DNA from: Xestospongia muta | Lineage: Eukaryota; Porifera; Demospongiae; Haplosclerida; Petrosiidae | NCBI GenBank assembly: GCA_963693285.1 | Contig: OY848918.1 | Span: 21,649,484-21,713,483, forward strand | Reading direction: 5' to 3' | Length of the DNA: 64,000 nucleotides | Shown here: positions 57,847 to 64,000 of the stretch, in pieces | Numbering within the stretch: the first letter of the stretch is position 1 | How the letters are laid out: each line of letters starts with the position of its first letter | Position numbers and translations under genes: made by a program | The notes under the pieces: generated by a model | What the model was told of the DNA's origin: nothing | The model's database searches: none | Seen by the model: only the letters and a program-made list of their open reading frames with translations

Positions 57847-59754
57847 AATAAATAGTTACACCATGAATAATAAAGAATCAAAGTATGAAAATGATACTTT
57901 GTTATTCTTTCATCTAAATCATGATTCCTGATTGACTGAATTTTGATTTAGTTGTATAATATATTTAAGTGAAGTATGATTCTGTAAATAGAAAATTGTA
58001 GTATTTTTCTTTTATTGTTAACAATGTGGTTTAATAATTTCAAATTGTTTGTCTATGTGTAGTGTGTGTATGTGTAAACCAGCTGGTTTAACTTTTGCTA
58101 GTTGAAATAAAGCCCGCAATGTTTGTATACATAACTTTTTATATGACAGAACTCTATAAGATAGAACACACAACACTCAAGCCATTGATTGCTTCAAATG
58201 CTCATGTATAAGAACTTTAACATAATTGTCATAGATAGATGCTGTGATGTTCAAATTCATTGATACTCATGAATATTATTAGTATATGGTTTTTAAAATA
58301 ATAATACAATAGTAATTATAGCAATAGTAATTATATTCCATATAGTAATTATATAGGCAGACATTATACTGTTTTTGTTCTCATGTGACCACAGTGGGCA
58401 TGTTTCGTTTACTTAGAAGTTCCTCTGAATATGTTCTAGCACTTTTCTTAGAAAATGTATCACCAACCAATACATTTATAAGGTATACACGACCACTATA
58501 TTGACTAAGTAGTTACTAATAAAGAATTTAGTAGAATGTAGAAAAGTGCTTAATATTACATGTTATATCAGTGCTTGTGTAAATACACAAGGAAAAGGTT
58601 ACAGGTCTAGTAGGCAGTCCCCATATATCATTAACTTTTTACATGCATGTAGTTCAGGTTATGTTTTAGGATGTGTATAATATCATGAGGTATATGTCCT
58701 CCCAATTAGACCTCAAGGTCTATTTAAATACTCCTTGGCCTTGTGCATGTATTCTGAGGTAAGTTATAACAATGGTAATTTAATATGTACATTGTTACTA
58801 CTAATTTAGTTTGACATGTAAATCATTCAGTATATACACTTTTAATACATATAATATATAGTAAATTAAGACTTACTATTAGTAGTTTAATTAAACAAGA
58901 TATATAACTTTGACATGTATCAATTAACTTGGGTCACAACTGTGGTGATGCCATCGTGTCTTGGCACATCCCCATAACAAAATCCTGAGCAAACTAATAT
59001 GCGTCAAAGTTATAGGTTGTTTCCATTCCTAACGGTAGTGTTATTTTATATGGCCATAGTAGGCATGTTTCATTTACTTAGCAGTACCCATACTCTAGCA
59101 CTTTTCTTAGAAAAATGCCACCAACCAGCGGACTCATTATAGGTAATAAACATGATCACTATACTATGTATGTTAAGTTAAAATCTAGTAGAAAGGAAAT
59201 TAACATGATGAACCATTAAGATACATATTTTTAATTAATTATGCGCTAATTTTGTTTTTATCACAAAGAGAACCTTGTGTTGTTTTTTATCTCTCTGATA
59301 TCAACCATGCAACCGTGCACACATTCTATTACAGTACAGTACTACAACCAGTACCTATAAGTTATCCATGTATCAGTAATAATTATAGGTGACATACTAA
59401 TTACTTAGTCTTAATTAGAGTACATAATACCATAAACGTTAATGTTAAGTTTGTACATCCAACCTTTACAAAGCCTCAGGATTAAGTTTGCTCTGGCTCA
59501 TACATAAATTGTCAAAAAATTATTTTGTAAGAAATCACAAAATCCTCAATACAAAAAAAATTAAATTACAAAGACTATTAATAAAGAAGTGGTTATTAAC
59601 TATACACTCTCAGTCTCACAATTTATTTTTTCAGTTGCAACACAGTTAAATATAATTATTCTTTAGATAAGATATCCATCAATATCATATTTTATATTTT
59701 ATTATATCAACACAGTTTATAGTAATAAATAGTGATTATCATGAGTTACATCAA
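57847..59754. repeat. Duplicate of PPP5C / orphan membrane gene 3' spacer, no gene seen
   Basis: 57900-58230 is the receptor 3' flank again. 58370-58520 and 59040-59150 each resemble 43640-43800. 59280-59740 matches 44120-44546. This shows the 43.5-45.7 kb block was copied here as a unit. Confidence 0.65.
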
Positions 59755-60873
59755 TCATTGATCAGTGATGATTGGAGTTGTCAGAGGTACATCAATCAGC
59801 TCTGAGGAATGACTGGAGTTGCCTGGCAATGGATTAGGTGGATTACCATCTTCATTTTCATTATGGTTGATTATAGGACTAGTTTTTAATTCATCTTGCT
59901 TAATAACCTGTTTATGAAGTGTGCACCATGGATACACAAAGATACATCCAATTTGGGCAAATACTGACATATACAGGCCTATCCTTTTCATGGTCATGAT
60001 CACGTATATTTGAATAAAAGTGAAAGCAGATACAGGCATGGGATACCAAAAAAGTAGTCCTAACAGTGAAACAAATGCGATTAGGATTATTAATGGAACC
60101 AGTATAATGTTCACACAGCAAAGACAACGTCTACACATTGGCTTTTTTGACAATTTATTTATGCAAAAAAGTGCAGCAACCTTAAATAGAATTGGTACAA
60201 ACTTCAAGAGACCACCAATAAATGATAAAGCATAAAAAAATTGAAACGATATCTCATAACATTTCACTTGTATTCTCTTCTCAAGAATCATTGAACAGTT
60301 TGTAATTCTTACTGTATTACTTTCATCAGCGAAGAAACAATCAATGCTTTCATCACAAGTATTGGTTTCCTTAATGACACAAAAAGCACAAAGAACTGCA
60401 ATTAAGCTTGCCAGCACACAAGCATTAGACCATACTAAAGGAAGCAACGTGTAGAATGACAGCTTGTAGTATCCACGTCCTATCTTAATACAACGTTCCT
60501 TGTAGGATATTTTGTCCTTTAACTGAATATTTGATGCTCCATAGAGAAATTGTGATGTAGCAATTGTTAATTTCAGCATGCAATCTGCCAACCAAATCCT
60601 AAATTCGTCACAGGTAAGTAGTTTGCGGTTCGAATCATCTTCGTTTTCGTCTTTTTTGTCTTTCCAATTGCATGTTTCACGACCAATTAAATTATCTACT
60701 CCAACACGTTCGGTAGGTTTTCTGTTAGTTTTAGGACATACACACTTGAGAATTAGTATTCCGAAGATAGGGAAAACAACGAACGATAATCCTGGAAGAG
60801 TAAAAGAAGTATAATCATACAAGTCTTTATAAAATTTGAGACTGTGCCCAATAGTCCAATCTTCATGCACCAT
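59755..60873 (-). CDS. Orphan multi-pass membrane protein, copy 2
   Basis: Intact single-exon frame of 372 residues, paralogous to 44547-45695 along its whole length: DWT(I/F)GHSL near the N-terminus, SQFLYG, KLSFYTLLPLVWSNACVLAS, the extracellular CDESIDCFFADES / ITNC / KCYE cysteine signature, LSFIGGLLKFVPI, and a C-terminal helix ending YPWCTLHKQV. The first cytoplasmic loop differs most (Lys/Asp/Glu-rich here, Cys-rich in copy 1). The tail is Pro/Ser-rich. Family unrecognised; five or six helices predicted by eye. Retention of two full-length frames argues for function. Confidence 0.75.
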   Translation of the reverse strand: MVHEDWTIGHSLKFYKDLYDYTSFTLPGLSFVVFPIFGILILKCVCPKTNRKPTERVGVDNLIGRETCNWKDKKDENEDDSNRKLLTCDEFRIWLADCMLKLTIATSQFLYGASNIQLKDKISYKERCIKIGRGYYKLSFYTLLPLVWSNACVLASLIAVLCAFCVIKETNTCDESIDCFFADESNTVRITNCSMILEKRIQVKCYEISFQFFYALSFIGGLLKFVPILFKVAALFCINKLSKKPMCRRCLCCVNIILVPLIILIAFVSLLGLLFWYPMPVSAFTFIQIYVIMTMKRIGLYMSVFAQIGCIFVYPWCTLHKQVIKQDELKTSPIINHNENEDGNPPNPLPGNSSHSSELIDVPLTTPIITDQ

Positions 60874-60956
60874 CCTTGTTGAATTTCAATATTTCCGTAC
60901 GTATTCAAATTCAGTAAAAGTCGTCTTCTGTGATTTATGACGTAGACTGAGGATAT

Positions 60957-60995
60957 TATATCTATATATATATATATATAGATAGATAGATAGAT

Positions 60996-61048
<53 letters not shown>
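60957..61048. repeat. TA/GATA microsatellite at the promoter of orphan gene copy 2
   Basis: About 92 bp of TA with a central (GATA)n block, lying 85-175 bp upstream of the ATG at 60873. Copy 1 has only a short TA run at the matching place (45730-45740). The shared gcatgcagatgttgca word follows directly in both. Confidence 0.85.
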
Positions 61049-61049
<1 letters not shown>

Positions 61050-61695
61050 CATGCAGATGTTGCATGTTCGACTTCGCTATATCTTTACTTCAACTTTGAT
61101 TGTATATTCTTTTGAAAATTAGTAATATTCTTGTTGTTACAAATGGAGTCTAAAATTTCAATTTATGGTCTATGTAGAATTAGTACATCTACATACATAC
61201 AAATATATATCGATAGTGACTACTTGTCTGGCAGGAAGTCTTACTTTGCTTTGTATAGTTAGGGTTTAAGGGGTAGGAGTGCAGTATCATATCAAGCCAT
61301 TGATTGTTTCAATGGCTCAGTTAACATAATTGCTGTAATATTCAAATTTATTGATATTCATGTATATTATTAGTGGGTATATGGTTCTTAAAATAATAGT
61401 ACATATTAATATAGAGTCTATGATGCATGGATGAAAACTCCATGTGATCAGCAGACACATGTTTTTAAATACTTGGTCTGTTCACTATTCTCTAACTAGT
61501 CTAAACTAAACTGTTAATCATAGTTTGTTGTCAAATTTATGAGATTCTGTATAATGCCTCATTAGACAATAGCCACCTTAATCTGTATTCATAATATATA
61601 TAGTTTATATGTTGTATTGTCATCTATATTCTTATCTTTACACTGTACTTACAATAATAAAACAATAGCCACCTTAATCTAGATCTGTATGCACA

Positions 61696-61737
<42 letters not shown>

Positions 61738-62917
61738 TTATGTTGTACTGTAGTCTATGTCCTTTTTATGTTTACACTATTTAGTTAGACAATAGCAATA
61801 TATATAGTTTTTATGTTGCACTAATTTAGTCTACATTTTTCTTTTGCTTACACTATGTAGTTACAATGAAGAAGAACATCCATTGCTTTCTCTTAAAAGG
61901 AAATCTGTTGTCTACTTCTGTTTACACCATTACTAGATATGTAATTATTATTCACTGATTCCAACCTTTTTATTAAATTAATTTTGTTGTTTGTCAATGA
62001 GCTCACACAATTACTGGAATGTACAGACTATTCAAATCTATATGGCAAGTACACTATAACTAAGTAATAGTCTTTTAGATGAAATAAAAACAAGTAAGAA
62101 GGAAAAAGAGAGAGAGTGTGTGTGAACAACTGTAGTATATTAGTAATTCAAACAGCTGTTTTTATTACTTCTCACTATCTCATGTACTATTTGCAATAAA
62201 AATGACAATATAGATTGTTAAATCAACAATCCATTTTTACAGTGATACCATTACTTAACAGGTTTTTTTCCCTAAAAGACTAACATTTCCACCATTTTTA
62301 CAATTTTAAGGAACAGGTATAATCTTATATTACTTTCTTATGAACTATGATGTAGTCCTTGTGATGTCTTTTTTTAAAAATTGTCGAGGCTTACCATGAG
62401 TTAAGGTGAACAAGTTAATGAGTAAAGATTTTTTTTCTAGGAATTCATTTTAATAACAATACATAATTCATTATATAAACACTTACTAATTTATTTACAT
62501 GATTAATGGTATAAATAGGTCAGCTGTGCATACTACTAACTCAGAAACAAGTTCTCCAGAAAACAGTTAGCATAGCAGGAAGTCATATATTGCTGCATAA
62601 AGTATGAACTTCCTGCTTGACAAATAGTCAGTCAATTATAATCATTGCAAGAAACACTATTTGTGTAGATATAAATAATTTCAATATACTGTATTAATTG
62701 ATTGGTTGATTTAACTATTAATTAGTTATACACGTTGCAATTGCAAACTTGTTTTATATCAAAAGTAATCATAATACTGTTCTCATCACTGATGTACTAC
62801 TGTATATGTTCATACATAATCATCAATTTCATAATATATTATTATTAATAATTACATAGACTAATTACTAAACCACATCCTTTAACTACAGCCTTACTTC
62901 CTGTAAGAATTGGAAAG
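61049..62917. repeat. Duplicated upstream DNA, no gene seen
   Basis: 61120-61260 copies the receptor upstream block. 61330-61610 copies 49900-50180. 61696-61735 is a TA microsatellite. 61850-62917 is the upstream block of the membrane ORF, also inverted at 55494-56330. Short open frames lack features. Confidence 0.6.
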
Positions 62918-63373
62918 ATGTCATCTTCCCCAACATGGCTGCCTATTTCTCCATCATTTGGAGGACAAGGACATCACTTGGGCTATTATCATAACATAGT
63001 TCATTATCTCTTTATAGTTCCTTTAGTTCTTCTTGTTATAGTAGCCATTGGATATAATGTAGCTGTAGTATTTGCTACTAAGTGGATGTACAAGAATGCC
63101 TGGAGGGAGAAAGCTACTGAACATACTGGTTCTAGTGGAAAGCCATTGTTACCCAAATCAAATATTTGGGAAGAAATCTATGTTGTGAATTTGAAGATAG
63201 CTAACTATTTACTTGGAGATACTATTGCTTTGAAAGAAGAAAATGGCTACCTTGTTTTGTGTATACATGATTATGATGTCTATATGCCTTTAGCTATGTT
63301 GTTAGTACAGATATCAGAGATAGCTGTTGTCGTGACATTAGTTGTTTTGTTTGTAAATTTTGTCATTTCATAG
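62918..63373 (+). pseudogene. Short membrane-protein ORF, third copy
   Basis: 151 residues, near-identical to 52761-53213 (start MSSSPTWLPISPSFGG). Where copy 1 has TTA CAG followed by the donor gttagt, this copy has TCA TAG, creating a stop at 63371-63373 exactly at the exon end. If the 52761 ORF is a first exon, this copy is truncated; if the protein truly ends here, it may be functional. Called pseudogene with low certainty. Confidence 0.5.
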
Positions 63374-64000
63374 GTTAGTACATTAATATTTTAATGTACT
63401 GATGTACTAGTCTGCAAGGCCAAGCCCCTTTGCTTTGAGACGAAGGGTCTGGTAGTATTGTAGTTGTTGAAAAGGAATTTAAATTTATTTAAACCTTGAT
63501 TAATTTTATTACATGTTAATGTCAGCATCTTGCAAGCTAGCCCAGCCTCTTCCTCTACATGCAACTATAATGTAATTTTTTAGTCAGTATGAATAAATAG
63601 AGATAATCATAACACAAACCCTAAAGCAACAAGAAAGGATGAACAGCCATATTAGCAGGATACTTCAAAAGAATAATTCATTTATAGATCCTGCTTTTGA
63701 TCAAAGCAATTTACATACACACTCAACTATAAAAACAATATGGTATGTCAAGCACAGTTTCAATAGGCTATGGTTTCCCTAGGAATGTCAAGTAAGGAGA
63801 CAACTTATTCATTTATGTGCTACTAGACTTTTTTCTCTAAGTAAAGGGTTAACCTCACCAGACTACTATTATATTATACATGTATTAATATAACATAATA
63901 TATTAAAAGACTATCTTCAAGGAATTGCATGGACACATACACACTAATATTTAGTGAAATCTTTTTGACGAATTAACCCAATTTATGCTTACACAAACCA
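63374..64000. repeat. Downstream block of membrane ORF, second direct copy
   Basis: Matches 53215-53840 nearly base for base and runs off the window end, just before the point where the first copy has its PPP5C exon 12 relic and receptor fragment. Confidence 0.8.

Overview
The window is animal nuclear DNA, most probably from a sponge (demosponge type). It is AT-rich and carries a 15-exon protein phosphatase 5 gene, a ~2,640-residue spectrin-repeat protein with a KASH-like membrane tail, many introns of only 41-60 bp, abundant non-autonomous transposons, and lineage-restricted membrane and effector families. The sponge call is inference; metazoan is well supported. No tRNA, rRNA, CRISPR array or prokaryotic operon was seen.

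Region 1 (1-24.5 kb) is a recently amplified effector cluster. It holds secreted V8-like (S1B) peptidase homologues and leaderless aerolysin-fold (ETX/MTX2-like) proteins. Intact peptidase genes lie at 12414, 16255 and 20294 (+); broken copies lie at 1148-2319 and 4019-4871 (-). Two aerolysin-like genes (5874-6665 - and 10849-11640 +) sit in the arms of a large palindrome whose near-identical core is 5673-8470 / 9046-11841. The inverted duplication reaches outward to about 265 and 14482. A third copy of the arm DNA (about 18250-20060) precedes the last peptidase gene. Of the three intact peptidase homologues only the one at 20294 keeps the catalytic serine; it is Asp in one and Tyr in the other.

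Region 2 (24.5-43.1 kb) holds two conserved genes in head-to-head order with 161 bp between their start codons: the giant spectrin-repeat gene (39452 down to 24561, about 40 exons) and PPP5C (39614-43087, 15 exons, 493 residues, fully reconstructed with phase-consistent splice sites).

Region 3 (43.1-64 kb) is a second segmentally duplicated area. It has two intact orphan multi-pass membrane genes (44547-45695 and 59755-60873, both -), three copies of a shorter possibly related membrane ORF (52761 +, 55053 -, 62918 +; two are damaged), one intact single-exon seven-helix receptor (48492-49517) with two broken copies, and decayed fragments of PPP5C exons 9, 12 and 14 scattered between them.

Mobile DNA is prominent: a hAT-type MITE with 8-bp target duplication, a 183-184 bp MITE family with 9-bp target duplications and an empty site within the window, a foldback element with empty sites within the window, and a TIR element lying against a peptidase promoter. 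Intron and exon positions were derived by eye from splice consensus and reading phase; no alignment program or database was used.
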